This document shows positions 53,583-62,804 of a stretch of 64,000 nt of DNA, piece after piece. A program made the position numbers and the translations under genes. Location: the NCBI GenBank assembly GCA_963724735.1, contig CAVRVX010000019.1, positions 62,001-126,000 of the forward strand, in the 5' to 3' direction. Positions within the stretch are counted from its first letter, which is position 1. Each line of letters opens with the position of its first letter. The notes under the pieces were generated by a model. That model did not search any database and had not been told where the DNA came from. It saw nothing but the letters and a program-made list of their open reading frames with translations. The DNA comes from Rhodoplanes sp963724735 (lineage in GTDB: Bacteria; Pseudomonadota; Alphaproteobacteria; Rhizobiales; Xanthobacteraceae).

Positions 53583-55954
53583 CGGGCTGCGGCAGGGATC
53601 ACGTCCCTTTGCGCCAGCTGATCGCGGATCGGCAGCGCGCGTATGCGTTTGCCGCAAGCGGCAAAGATCGCGTTGGTCAGCGCAGGCGCGACGGGCGGCA
53701 AGCCCGGCTCGCCAACGCCGCCGAGCGGCTTGTCGTAGCCGGTCGAGGTCAGGAGATGTGTCCGAATCTCTGCCGGCGCGGCGTCGATGCGCGTCACCTC
53801 GTAACTGTCGAAATTCGTCTGCTCAACTCGCCCGGCCTTGAAGCTGATCTCGCCCAGCGTCGCGAGGCTGATGCCTTGGATGACGGCTCCTTCGACTTGC
53901 GCGCGGACGCGATCGGGATTGACGACGGCGCCGCAATCGAAGGCGATGTCGACCCGAGGAATTGACAGTTTGCCGTTGGCGTCAACCGCGGCCTCGACGA
54001 CAACCGCGGCATAGCTGACAAAGCTGCGATGCGCCGCGATGCCAAGGCCGTGGCCTTTGGGCAGCTTGCGTCCCCAGCCGGCCTCGCTCGCCGCCGTCTC
54101 GATCACCCGCCGCAGTCGCGCGGTGTCAAACGGATAGAGCTTCGGATCCTCGCCGTAGTCCCAGTCGTCCGACATGGAGGCGGGGTCGATCAGGCAATCC
54201 GGGCCGACCAGCTCAAGCAGATAGTCCTTGAGATCGCGCCCCATGGCTGCCGCGAGTTCTCCAACGAAGCTCTGGACCGCAAACGCGTGCGGAATATTCG
54301 AAACGGACCGGAACCAGCCGATCCGGGTATGGGCTTCCGCTTCGGGATTCTCGACGCGGACATTCGGGATGGCGAACGGCATATCGACTGCCCCCATCGC
54401 GAGTTCAAATGGCCCTTCGTGCTTGGGATCGGGCGCAAAAATCGACTGGATCGTCGGCGCGACGGTGTGATGCAGCCAGGCAACGGGCTTGCCGGCGCTG
54501 TCGAGACCGGCCTCCAGTCGCTCGACCGACGCGGTATGGAAGAAGCTGTGCCGGATGTCATCCTCACGGGTGAAGGTCAGCTTCACCGCCCGGCCGCCCA
54601 TCGCGTGAGAAAGAATTGCGGCCTCGCTTGCAAAGTCGGGCTTCGACTTCCGGCCGAAGCCGCCGCCGAGCAGCAGCGGGTGTACGATGACCTTGTCGAG
54701 CGGCAGCTTGAAGCGTTTGGCGAGGTCAGTCCGGATTGCTTCAGGAGCCTGCACGCTGCACCAGACTTCGCAACCGTCGTTGGTCACACGGGCGGTCGCC
54801 GATGGAGGCTCCATTGGTGCTTGCGCGAGATGCGGGATGTAGTACGAGGCCGTGATGCGCTTCGACGCGCGCGGCAGCGCCGTATCGATATCGCCGTTGT
54901 CGCGCACGACCTTGCCGGGGTTGTTCGCCGCCGTTTCCATCGTCTTGCGGAATTGTGCCGAGTCATAGCTCCCGTTCGGCCCGTCGTCCCACTGAACTTT
55001 GAGCAGCGACCGCCCCTTGATGGCGGCAAACGTGTTCTCCGCGACCACTGCAATTCCGCCGAGCGGCTGGAACGTCGACGGGATCGCAGGCGCATCGATC
55101 GGCACCACCTTCAACACGCCCGGCGCCTTCAAGGTCTCGGCCGCATCGAAGCTCCTCACCTTGCCGCCGTAGACAGGCGGACGCGCCACGACTGCGAAAA
55201 CCATGCCCTCTATCTTCGCGTCGATGCCGTATACGGCCCTGCCGGTGGTGATGTCGTAATTGTCGATCAGCGAAATGTTGTCACGACCGATATAGCCAAA
55301 CCGCGCCGGAGCCTTGAAAACGAGCTCCTCGCGCGGCGGAACGCGCCGCGCGGCGGCGCCATGGGCAAGCGCTCCAAAGCCGAAGCGCCGGCCACTCGCC
55401 CGATGCACCACTTCGTGATTCTCGGCATCGACCTGCGTGACGGGAACGCCCCACCGCGCCGCCTCCTCCTCCTCAAGCATGCGCCGCGCGGCCGCACCGA
55501 TGCGGCGAAGCGGCATGAAATGCTGTCGCATGCTGCGTGAGCCGTCGGTGTTCTGGTTTCCGACCGTGCCGAACTGCTGGCCGACGCGCGCTGCCCGTTG
55601 CGCTTCGGAAGCCTCGTCGAGCGGGAGAAGCGCAGGGGATGCTGGCGGAAGCTGATCGGTCCCGATCTTGCGCTCGGCAAAGACACTCTTTGCGACCGCG
55701 GCTGCGGACACGGCATTGCCCCAACCGGAATAGAAGGCAAGATGCGTGATGATCTCGGAAATTTCGCGGGGCTTTACGCCGCTATCGAGCGCGATGTTGA
55801 GATAGAACGGCATCTCGATCGTCTGGCTGCGCGCGATCAGGGCCGCGAGCGTGACCATGCTGCGGTCTCGTGCTGAAAGGCCGGGACGTTTCCAGACCTC
55901 ACTGAGGAGCATGCCTTGCGTGTATTTCTCAAGGGCCGGGGCGACCATGCGCAT
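53570..55954 (-). CDS. Chimera: CMD domain fused to truncated molybdenum hydroxylase large subunit (IorB-like)
   Basis: A 794-residue hybrid. Residues 1-130 are a carboxymuconolactone decarboxylase domain (YTQGMLLSEVWKRPGLSARDR) and break off at QQFGTV, where a second CMD repeat would begin. From residue 131 (GNQNTDGSRS) the protein is the large, Mo-binding subunit of the isoquinoline 1-oxidoreductase type, lacking its Tat signal and first 100 or so residues. The GGGFGRKSKPDF cofactor loop and C-terminal GVGEPGLPPVAPAL (catalytic Glu) remain. The small [2Fe-2S] subunit is not nearby. It overlaps the LysR remnant and is probably inactive. Confidence 0.8.
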   Translation of the reverse strand: MRMVAPALEKYTQGMLLSEVWKRPGLSARDRSMVTLAALIARSQTIEMPFYLNIALDSGVKPREISEIITHLAFYSGWGNAVSAAAVAKSVFAERKIGTDQLPPASPALLPLDEASEAQRAARVGQQFGTVGNQNTDGSRSMRQHFMPLRRIGAAARRMLEEEEAARWGVPVTQVDAENHEVVHRASGRRFGFGALAHGAAARRVPPREELVFKAPARFGYIGRDNISLIDNYDITTGRAVYGIDAKIEGMVFAVVARPPVYGGKVRSFDAAETLKAPGVLKVVPIDAPAIPSTFQPLGGIAVVAENTFAAIKGRSLLKVQWDDGPNGSYDSAQFRKTMETAANNPGKVVRDNGDIDTALPRASKRITASYYIPHLAQAPMEPPSATARVTNDGCEVWCSVQAPEAIRTDLAKRFKLPLDKVIVHPLLLGGGFGRKSKPDFASEAAILSHAMGGRAVKLTFTREDDIRHSFFHTASVERLEAGLDSAGKPVAWLHHTVAPTIQSIFAPDPKHEGPFELAMGAVDMPFAIPNVRVENPEAEAHTRIGWFRSVSNIPHAFAVQSFVGELAAAMGRDLKDYLLELVGPDCLIDPASMSDDWDYGEDPKLYPFDTARLRRVIETAASEAGWGRKLPKGHGLGIAAHRSFVSYAAVVVEAAVDANGKLSIPRVDIAFDCGAVVNPDRVRAQVEGAVIQGISLATLGEISFKAGRVEQTNFDSYEVTRIDAAPAEIRTHLLTSTGYDKPLGGVGEPGLPPVAPALTNAIFAACGKRIRALPIRDQLAQRDVIPAAARYSR

Positions 55955-56043
55955 GTCCTCCTGTATCTTCGTGCCCTCCGCCTGCGTTGACGATGAACCG
56001 ATCAGGCAGAGTGAAGCGATTGCGGCAGCAAGAGTTTTTTCAT
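55955..56043 (-). pseudogene. Out-of-frame signal peptide of the CMD gene
   Basis: Upstream of the chimera, an ATG at 56043 with a consensus AAAGGAG ribosome-binding site opens a frame that soon stops. Adding one A to the six-A run at 56035-56040 restores a signal peptide (MKKTLAAAIASLCLIGSSSTQA) that reads directly into the CMD domain. The CMD protein was thus originally exported. The missing base is either a true mutation or an undercalled homopolymer. Confidence 0.7.
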
Positions 56044-56353
56044 CTGCGGCTCCTTTCGATCAATGGCTCCCGTCCGAGAAAGCCGATCTAGTTGGCGCTC
56101 TTCATTCGATCGCGTGTGAACACGAAATCTTGCTGCGCCTGGCTCTTGTGGCGGGAGAAGCAGCGATCGAGATTCTCGTTGCGGTTCACCGACCGGTCGG
56201 CGACATGGGCGACGCTTCACGGCGAAGCTGCGATCCTGTTTGCACGGAGCCGTCAAGACGAAGTGCCTCTATTGACAGCCGACCTTATTCAAATCCCTGC
56301 ACAGCAGGCGAGCTCGCCGACTGTTCCGAAGGTGTTGCTTCCGAAAACTAAAT

Positions 56354-57366
56354 TCATGCGTATTGATGGTGGAGCCCGCCCAGGATCGGATGCGCAACAG
56401 TAGCTCCGAACCGCTCGATCGGACGTGTGCAGGGCGCGTCCTTGCCAAGCGAAGCGTGAGGCCGCACTTCATTATAATAGCTGGCATATTTATTATAATA
56501 GCTGGCATATTTCGCAAGAATTCGGCGAAGATGCTCTGCGTTGACTACGATCAAAGATGCACTCGCGTCGGATCGACCCGATCAAGCGTTCAACATAGCC
56601 GTTCTGCCAGGGTGCACGAAACGAGGTGGGCCGGTCCCGGATGCCCATCGCCCGCACGCGTGCTTTGAAGACGCCAGCAAATGCTCGGTCATTGTCGCGA
56701 ATGAGATATTTCGGCGCGCTGTCCCAGGGAAACGCCTCGGTGATTTGCCGCGCAAGCCACTCGGCTGTCGGGTTTCGGGTCACCGCGGCCCACAGCAGCC
56801 GCCGGCGTCGGTGGCTAAGAACAAGAAATGCGTAGAGCTGTTCAAAGGAGATACAGATGAAATCGATGCAATCCCCTCGGCGTGATTGCGAAGGAAGGTC
56901 TTCCAGGTCTGCATTGGCCGATCCCGCCGGGGCACCATGTAGATCGCAACCGTGGACTGGCGACATCAAAGCCCAGTCTGAGCAGCTCGCCATGGATCCT
57001 GGGCGCTCCCCACAGCCGGTTTTCAATGCTCATTCTTCGAATGAGGTCGCGTACCTCCTTGCCGATCCGCGGCCGGCCCCCAGGGGGGCGGGACGTCCAT
57101 CGCCAGTAGGCGGCAAAACCCATTCGGTCCCAACGCACGACCGTCTCGGGTCTGACAATGGTTATGGCGTCAAGAATGCGAGGACAGCAACGATAGAGCC
57201 AAATGAACAGGGCACGGCTGGCCCAGCGCAAATGCACGCGGCGTGGACCGCGCTGTTGCAAGACATTGAGTTGATGGCGAAGGACCAGGATTTCAGCTTC
57301 AAGCTGCCGGCGGGACTTGAAGCAGTCGCCCAGCATGCGGACGAAAAGAAAGGCAATTGCCATCAT
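56354..57366 (-). pseudogene. Integrase-core (rve) transposase with about three frameshifts
   Basis: The N-terminal part (from 57366, LVLRHQLNVLQQR...IENRLWGAPRIHGELLRLGF) is an HTH domain of this integrase family. The frame shifts near 56945 (to MVPRRDRPMQTWKTFLRNHA) and near 56865 (to DFICISFEQLYAFLVLSHRR...RNPTAEWLARQITEAFPW with the DDE region IRDNDR). It shifts again near 56550 to VVNAEHLRRILAKYAS...ILGGLHHQYA. An internal 21-bp tandem duplication is present in the last part. It is not functional as given. Confidence 0.85.
56471..56512. repeat. Perfect 21-bp tandem duplication within the transposase remnant
   Basis: Two identical 21-base units (attataatagctggcatatt plus t) lie head to tail at 56471-56491 and 56492-56512. 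In the transposase they encode KYASYYN twice, where relatives have one copy. It keeps the frame and probably arose by replication slippage. It is not part of a longer array. Confidence 0.9.
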
Positions 57367-57430
57367 CGACCGCGATCATTTGATTCGGTCATGGCCGCTA
57401 CCACGGCGGATGAGGTTTTCGGAAGCGACA

Positions 57431-57705
57431 GGGTGTAGACGGTGAACCAGTTGCCAAACTCCTGTGGCAGATCACGCCAGGGCGCACCGGTCCACGCGAT
57501 CCACAAGACCGCCTCGACAAACAGCCGATTGTCCCGCGCCGTGGCGCCGGGATCGCCAACTTTGCCCGGCAGTTCTGGCGCAATCCGGTCCCATTGTTCC
57601 TCGCTCAGGATCGTGCGAATCAAGGCTGGCCTCCATTTTCCAGCCTTGAATCAGAACTTTACCGCGTTGGAAACCGGTCGCATCACGATGAATGTAAACA
57701 GACCC
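57431..57705 (-). mobile_element. IS5-family transposase, 5' fragment
   Basis: A truncated IS5 (IS427-group-like) element. The right end GGGTCTGTTTACATTCA lies at about 57705-57689. The transposase start at 57623 reads MIRTILSEEQWDRIAPELPG...VEAVLWIAWTGAPWRDLP and continues to GNWFTVY, where the rve-type IS begins. The catalytic half is absent; the frame then runs nonsensically into the other IS. It was interrupted and then reduced by deletion. Confidence 0.75.
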
Positions 57706-58865
57706 TAGTCCCGGTTGGGCGTAGAGCCGCACGCCATGCCGGAGATGATGATCTTCTGCACGTTCGAGGTCCCTTCAACGATCTGCAGCGACTTGGCGTC
57801 GCGGTAGAAGCGCTCGGCGGGAAACTCGGTCGAGAAGCCGTACGAGCCGAAAATCTTGATGCACTCGTTGGCCGCATGCACGGCGGCTTCGGAGGCAGCG
57901 AGCTTGGCGACCGACGTCTCGTATTGGCTCGGCTTGCCCTGATCCTTCAGCCAGGCGGCTCGGTAGACGAGCATCTGCGCAGCCTGATGCTCGACTACCA
58001 TTTCGGCGATCTGCGCCTGGACCATTTGATGGTGCGAGATCGGCTTGCCGAACTGCGTGCGTTCATTGGCGTAGTTGATGGCCAGCTCCAGCGCGCCGCC
58101 GGCCACTCCAAGCGCCCCCGCGGCGCAGCCGAGCCGCGTCTGGTTGAGCTGCCACATGCAGACGCGAAAGCCATCGCCCGGCTTGCCGAGCACGTTCTCC
58201 TTCGGCACCTGCATGCCCTCGAAGACAAACTCGCCGGTCGGCGAGCAGTGCAGGCCGAGCTTGGTTTCGATCGGGAGGGCGGTGCAGCCCTTCATCTTCT
58301 TCGGCTCGATGATGAAGGCTGTCATTCCCTTGTTGCCCTTGGAGCGGTCCGTGTACGCATAGAGCAGGCCGGCGTCGCCCACCTGCGCCTGCGAAATCCA
58401 CATTTTGTTGCCGTGAACCTCGTAGTGGTCGCCTTTGTCGATCGCGTGCGTCTTCATGCTGGCGACGTCCGAGCCGGTGTTAGGCTCGGTCATCGCGAAG
58501 AAGCCGAGCTGGGTGCCAGCGACCCAGCCCGGGATGTACTTTTTCTTCTGCTCCGGCGTGCCGAATTTGGCGACGGTGAGCGACGGCCCGAGATTCTGCA
58601 TGTTGAACGGCAGCCGCCACGATGCGGAGACCCGGGCGATCTGTTCGGCCATCAGCACCAATTCCATGAAGCCCATGCCGCTGCCGCCGAACTCCTCCGG
58701 CAGTGCGCAGGTGAAGAAGCCGAGCGCGCCCATTTTGGCGACGCGCTCCTTCTTGAACTCGTGCTTGCGCTCCTCCTCGACGAGCGTCGGCGCGATGTCC
58801 TCCGCCGCGAAGCGCCGCGCGGTTTCCTGGATCATCGCTTGTTCTTCAGTCAGTTCGAATTGCAT
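57705..58865 (-). CDS. Acyl-CoA dehydrogenase
   Basis: A 386-residue FAD acyl-CoA dehydrogenase, typical length. The catalytic base is Glu364 in IVEGTSNVQ. FAD and substrate motifs AMTEPNTGSDVASMKT and MWISQAQVGDAGLLYAY are present, as is RTQFGKPI. Resemblance is to dehydrogenases of cyclic or branched acyl-CoA rather than to long-chain ones; its place beside aromatic-CoA genes supports a ring-degradation role. The last residues (GSTPNRD) and the TAG stop lie at the junction with the IS5 fragment, so the natural C-terminus may have been altered. Confidence 0.9.
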   Translation of the reverse strand: MQFELTEEQAMIQETARRFAAEDIAPTLVEEERKHEFKKERVAKMGALGFFTCALPEEFGGSGMGFMELVLMAEQIARVSASWRLPFNMQNLGPSLTVAKFGTPEQKKKYIPGWVAGTQLGFFAMTEPNTGSDVASMKTHAIDKGDHYEVHGNKMWISQAQVGDAGLLYAYTDRSKGNKGMTAFIIEPKKMKGCTALPIETKLGLHCSPTGEFVFEGMQVPKENVLGKPGDGFRVCMWQLNQTRLGCAAGALGVAGGALELAINYANERTQFGKPISHHQMVQAQIAEMVVEHQAAQMLVYRAAWLKDQGKPSQYETSVAKLAASEAAVHAANECIKIFGSYGFSTEFPAERFYRDAKSLQIVEGTSNVQKIIISGMACGSTPNRD

Positions 58866-58899
58866 CGTTTCCTCGCTTGCTTTCTTGCAGTGCTCTAAT

Positions 58900-59081
58900 C
58901 ACGACGAGGAGAAGATAGCCCACTTCGACCTTGGCCCCCGCGCTCACCTTAATGTCCTTCACCGCGCCGTCGCGTAGATCAGGTTCTCCATTTTCATCAC
59001 TTCGATCACGAGCAATTCGTCAGCGACGTCGACTTTAGCGCTGGGCTCGACCAGAACCGACAGCAAGGTTGCAGGCAGCGG
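58900..59081 (-). pseudogene. Biotinyl (biotin carboxyl carrier) domain remnant
   Basis: One frame encodes ATLLSVLVEPSAKVDVADELL and then EVMKMENLIYATA, with the MKM biotinylation lysine, and stops at about 58959. The next frame continues AVKDIKVSAGAKVEVGYLLL to near 58900. Together they form the C-terminal biotinyl domain of an acyl-CoA carboxylase, broken by a one-base indel near 58965. Its N-terminal region is missing; it is joined at about 59081 to the end of the TusA-like gene. Confidence 0.7.
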
Positions 59082-59302
59082 ATGACTTCGTGGCTCCAGC
59101 CGCGGTCGTCGAGCTCCGGGTAGAGGAACAGCGGCTCCTGATCGAGATGCACGATGATCACGTTCCCCACATCGTCGCGCTCGACCAGCCCCAGCGTCTG
59201 CACCATCGGCGCGGGACATTCGAGCCCACGGACGTCGAGATGGACGCCGTCCGGCGTGGTCCAGATGCGGGAGCCGTCGGGGGATTCGCAGTCACAGCTC
59301 AT
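59006..59302 (-). CDS. TusA/DUF2249-like protein with scrambled C-terminus
   Basis: A protein starting MSCDCESPDGSRIWTTPDG with the sulfur-carrier type motif LDVRGLECPAPMV (catalytic Cys in CPAP). It continues LDQEPLFLYPELDDRGWSHEVI, the DUF2249-like pattern. After IRC the frame runs out of phase through the biotinyl remnant (LQPCCRFWSSPALKS), so the true C-terminus was probably lost or is very close to that Cys. Role unknown; relatives occur with aromatic and nitrogen metabolism genes. Confidence 0.6.
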   Translation of the reverse strand: MSCDCESPDGSRIWTTPDGVHLDVRGLECPAPMVQTLGLVERDDVGNVIIVHLDQEPLFLYPELDDRGWSHEVIRCLQPCCRFWSSPALKSTSLTNCS

Positions 59303-59489
59303 ACTTGACCTCAAATTGGCAACTCGTCATACGCGCGCTCGACCCACGCACTTGCCCCTCCCAACCCTCTCCCGCATGCGCCGCATACGAGGGAGCGAGC
59401 GGAGCGTAGCGACGCGAAAGGGGAAGACGGACTGCCTGGTCAAGCCTGGCAACGACGATGGGAACGGTTGAAGATACCTATCGTCGCTA

Positions 59490-60476
59490 TCATTCGTTCT
59501 TCCCCTGTTCTCCGGCGAGGCGTGCGGTAAGCCGGCGCGCAAGCGCGGCGGCGGCAAGCCGGCGGTAATTGGCGGAAACAAGCGTCGTGCGCATCGGTTG
59601 CACCTGTTTTTGCACGAGCTTGTCAAGCCGAAGCAGCGCCTCCTCGTCGAGCGGCCGACCCACGAAACTATCGGCGCCTTCCAGAAGGAAGGGCCGTGAA
59701 TTGGTGCCGGTTAGGCCAACGCGGAGCGCCGACACGACTCCTTCCGCCATTGCAAGGCTGACCGCGACTCCGGCGAGCGGAAAGTCGATCGAGCCGCGCA
59801 GCCGCGCCTTGGCGTAGGTCGAGGGCGGCGGCGCGGCCGGGAGCTGCACGCAGAGCAGAAGCTCACCCTGTGCGAGCTTGAGATGCGCGCGGCCGTCCTC
59901 CACATAAATGTCGGCGAGCGGAATGCGGCGGCGACCGGCAGGGCCGGCGATCTCGATCTCCGCGCCGAGCGCCATCAAGGCCGGGGCGAGATCGCCGCTG
60001 AAGGCGGCGTGGCAGCGCTGGCCTTGCGGTGCGACGTGACAGGTGTCGCCGCGATGCTTGAGGCAATATTGATTGGCGCGCCGCCACCATTCGCTCTGAT
60101 TGTAATAGATGCAACGGGTATCGAGGCAGAGATTGCCGCCGACCGTCGCCATGCTGCGATGGCTGGGTCCGGCGATCGCTTCGGCGGCCTCGGCCGCGGC
60201 GCGATAGCGTTCGCGGACGCCGAGGTCGCCGGCAAGACGTGCGAGCGTTACGCCGGCGCCGATGCGCGCACCCGCCCCAGTGATCTCGAACTCGTTGAGC
60301 GCATCGAGCCCGGTGAGGTCGACCAGGAGGTCGGGCCGGCGAATGCCGCGCCGCATATTGACGATGAGGTCGGTGCCGCCGGCGACGTAGCGGCTCTGCG
60401 CATTCGCGCTGCAAAGCGCAATCGCGGCTTCGACATCGCGCGGACGAGCGACTTGGAACGGCGCAAGCTCGGTCAT
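59490..60476 (-). CDS. hcrB: 4-hydroxybenzoyl-CoA reductase, FAD/beta subunit
   Basis: A 328-residue FAD subunit starting MTELAPFQVARPRDVE. It has the FAD-binding VAGGTDLIVN and TVGGNLCLDTR motifs. The diagnostic feature is a 40-residue loop holding Cys122, Cys138, Cys146 and Cys155, which in Thauera HcrB binds a [4Fe-4S] cluster absent from other xanthine-oxidase relatives. The enzyme reductively removes the 4-OH of 4-hydroxybenzoyl-CoA to give benzoyl-CoA. It overlaps hcrA by four bases (ATGA). A longer upstream frame is the shadow of hcrA. Confidence 0.93.
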   Translation of the reverse strand: MTELAPFQVARPRDVEAAIALCSANAQSRYVAGGTDLIVNMRRGIRRPDLLVDLTGLDALNEFEITGAGARIGAGVTLARLAGDLGVRERYRAAAEAAEAIAGPSHRSMATVGGNLCLDTRCIYYNQSEWWRRANQYCLKHRGDTCHVAPQGQRCHAAFSGDLAPALMALGAEIEIAGPAGRRRIPLADIYVEDGRAHLKLAQGELLLCVQLPAAPPPSTYAKARLRGSIDFPLAGVAVSLAMAEGVVSALRVGLTGTNSRPFLLEGADSFVGRPLDEEALLRLDKLVQKQVQPMRTTLVSANYRRLAAAALARRLTARLAGEQGKNE

Positions 60477-62804
60477 GATGCGACCTTTCGCAAGGCGTCG
60501 CGGCGGGCCTTGCGGCGCCGCTCGACCAGCGCTTCGACGACGCGATCCGGCGTCACCGGCAGCTCGTCGAGTTCGATGCCGACCGCGTTGGCGATGGCGT
60601 TGACAAGCGCAGGGGGCGCGCTTGCGAGCGCGCCTTCGCTCGCCTCCTTGGCCCCGAACGGGCCGTTCGGATCGACGCTCTCGACGATGTGCACCTCGAT
60701 CGGGGGCGATTCCGCACTGGTTGCGACGCGATATTCGAGCATGCTCGCATGCGCAGGCAGGCCTTCGAGGTAGCGCGTCTCCTCGCTCATCGCTTGCCCC
60801 AAGCCCATCCACACCGAACCCTCGATCTGGCCCTCGACCGCGAGCGGGTTGATGGCGCGCCCGCAATCGAGCGCGACCCAAATCTTGTCGACCGAAATTT
60901 CGCCCGTGTCTTCGTCGACGCTCACCTCGCAAACTTGCGCGCCATAGCTGAAGCCCATGGTGGAGCCGACCGCGCCGCCCTTGTGCTTGCCGCCCTGCGC
61001 TTCCGGCGGACAGGTGAACGTGCCCTTCGCCGTGATCGTGCCTTCGTCGACGAGCGCCTCGCGCACCACCTCGTCGAACGAGAGCGCCGACTGTCCGCCA
61101 TAGCCGACCCGAAACAGGCCGTGCTCGCAGACGACGTCCTCCGGGCGCGCCTCAAGTTTGCGCGCGGCGGCGCCGACCAACACCGACTTCAGGTTCCTTG
61201 CGGCGTCGATGGCGGCGTTGCCGACCATGAAGGTGATGCGCGAGGAATAGGCGCCGTTGTCCTTCGGCGTGATCGCGCTGTCGCCGGCGACGACGCGCAC
61301 CCGCTCGATCGGAACGCCGAGCGTGTCGGCGACGGCGATCGCCACCATGGTCGAGGAGCCCTGGCCGATATCGGCGGCCCCGGTCAGCGCGGTGACCCCG
61401 CCGTCGAAGTCGAGCTTGACGTTGACGGTCGCGTGCGGCTCGCCCGTCCAGTGGATGGGCTTTGCCGCCCCGCTGACATAATGCGAGCAGGCCATGCCGA
61501 GACCCTTGCCGGGCGGCAGCTTGCCGATCCGTTCGCGCCAGCCGCTCGCTTGCTCCACGCGATCGAGGCATTCGGCGAGCCCGTAGCTGTTGACGGTGAG
61601 GTCGTTGGCGGTGCGGGTCGGCGCGTGCAGCAGGTTCCTGCGCCGCACCTCGAATGGGTCGAGCGCAAGCTCGCGCGCCATGCGATCGACCAACACCTCG
61701 AAGGCATGCCGCACGGTGACGCCGCCATGCCCGCGCATCGCGCCGCAGGGCGGCAGGTTCGCGTAGACACGATAGCCGTCATATCTGATCGCCGGGATGT
61801 CGTAGATGCCGTGCAAGAGCGCGCCAGCGTAGAGGATGGTGATGATGCCATAGCCGGCATAGGCGCCGCCGCGCTGCGTCACCTCCGCTTCGCACGCCGT
61901 CATGCGGCCGTCCTTGGTCATGCCGAGCCTGATGCGCATCGACGTCTGCGGGCGGGCGCGGTGGGTGAGGAAATTCTCCTCGCGCGTCAGCTCCATCATC
62001 ACCTTGCCCTGGGCGGCGCGGGCGAGCATCGCGGTGACGATCTCGAAATTGAGCGGCTGCACGCGGGCGCCGAAACCGCCGCCGACGAACGGCTTGATGA
62101 CCCGGATAAGCGACTGATCCATCTCCAGGCAGCGCGACAGCATCAAATGCAGGTAATACGTGACCTGGGAGACGCTCTGCATGGTGAGGCGTCCGGTGAA
62201 CGGATCGTATTCCGCAAGCGCCGCATGCGGCTCGATCTGCGCATGGTTCACCTCCGCGCAGTCCATGCTGACTTCGCGCACGAGGTCGGCCGCGGCGAAG
62301 CCTTGCGCCGTATCGCCGAAGCTGTGGTGCACCTGCCGTTCGAGATTGCCCGGCTTGGCGTCATGGATGAGGGTTGCGCCGGGGGCGCGCGCGGCCGCGG
62401 CCGTGTAGTAAGCCGGCAGTTCGCGCACCTCGAACTCGATCAGGTCGAGGGCGCGCGCGGCAGTGTCCGCGTCGATCGCCGCCACGGCTGCGACCGGCTC
62501 GCCGCGGTAGCGCACCTTGTCGCGCGCGAGCGGATATTCGTTCATCGCGACCGGCAGCACGCCATAGGTGTGGGGCAGTCCGCGCCGGTCACGACGCGAG
62601 GACGCCCTCAAGCGCGCGCGCCTTCGACACGTCGAGCCGGAGGATCTCGCCATGGCTGACCGGACTGCGGAAGATGCGGCCGACAAACGCGTCGGCATGG
62701 TCGAGATCGGCCGTGTAGCGCGCCTTGCCGGTGACCTTCTCGATGCCGTCGATGAGCGGAACGCGCCGCCGCAAAGTCTCGAACTGCGCCGCAACGTCGT
62801 TCAT
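60473..62804 (-). CDS. hcrA: 4-hydroxybenzoyl-CoA reductase, molybdenum/alpha subunit (two frameshifts)
   Basis: The Mo-binding subunit, about 777 residues when repaired. It starts at 62804 (MNDVAAQFETLRRRVPLIDG) and runs to LEGVLAS. Two single-base losses, near 62592-62597 (GG to G) and in a C run at 62572-62575, shift the frame twice before it continues PHTYGVLPVAMNEYPLARDK. The remainder is intact, with GGGFGARVQPLNFE, PPCGAMRGHGG and GFSYGAQVCEV. The paired losses in short homopolymers suggest sequencing error rather than a pseudogene. Confidence 0.9.

Larger units (their letters stand above)
56333..57430. mobile_element. 1.1-kb insertion sequence with rve-type transposase
   Basis: The element is bounded by inverted repeats, TGTTGCTTCCGAAAAC at 56333-56348 and, on the other strand, TGTCGCTTCCGAAAAC at 57430-57415 (15 of 16 matching). 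It is 1098 bp and holds one broken transposase gene on the minus strand. The right end abuts an IS5-like fragment. Clear target duplications are not seen. It belongs to the integrase-core (rve) superfamily; the exact IS group was not determined. Confidence 0.75.

Noticed and set aside
54029..55540. 503-residue plus-strand frame opposite the molybdenum hydroxylase
   Set aside because: Mirror of the coding strand; no motifs of its own.
56471..56512. CRISPR-like direct repeat
   Set aside because: Only two adjacent 21-base units without spacers, inside a transposase; no cas genes anywhere in the window.
59490..60932. 480-residue version of hcrB with a 152-residue N-terminal extension
   Set aside because: The extension is the out-of-frame 3' end of hcrA; the start at 60476 gives the normal subunit and an ATGA overlap.
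60689..62659. 656-residue plus-strand frame opposite hcrA
   Set aside because: Antisense shadow of a confident Mo-subunit gene.
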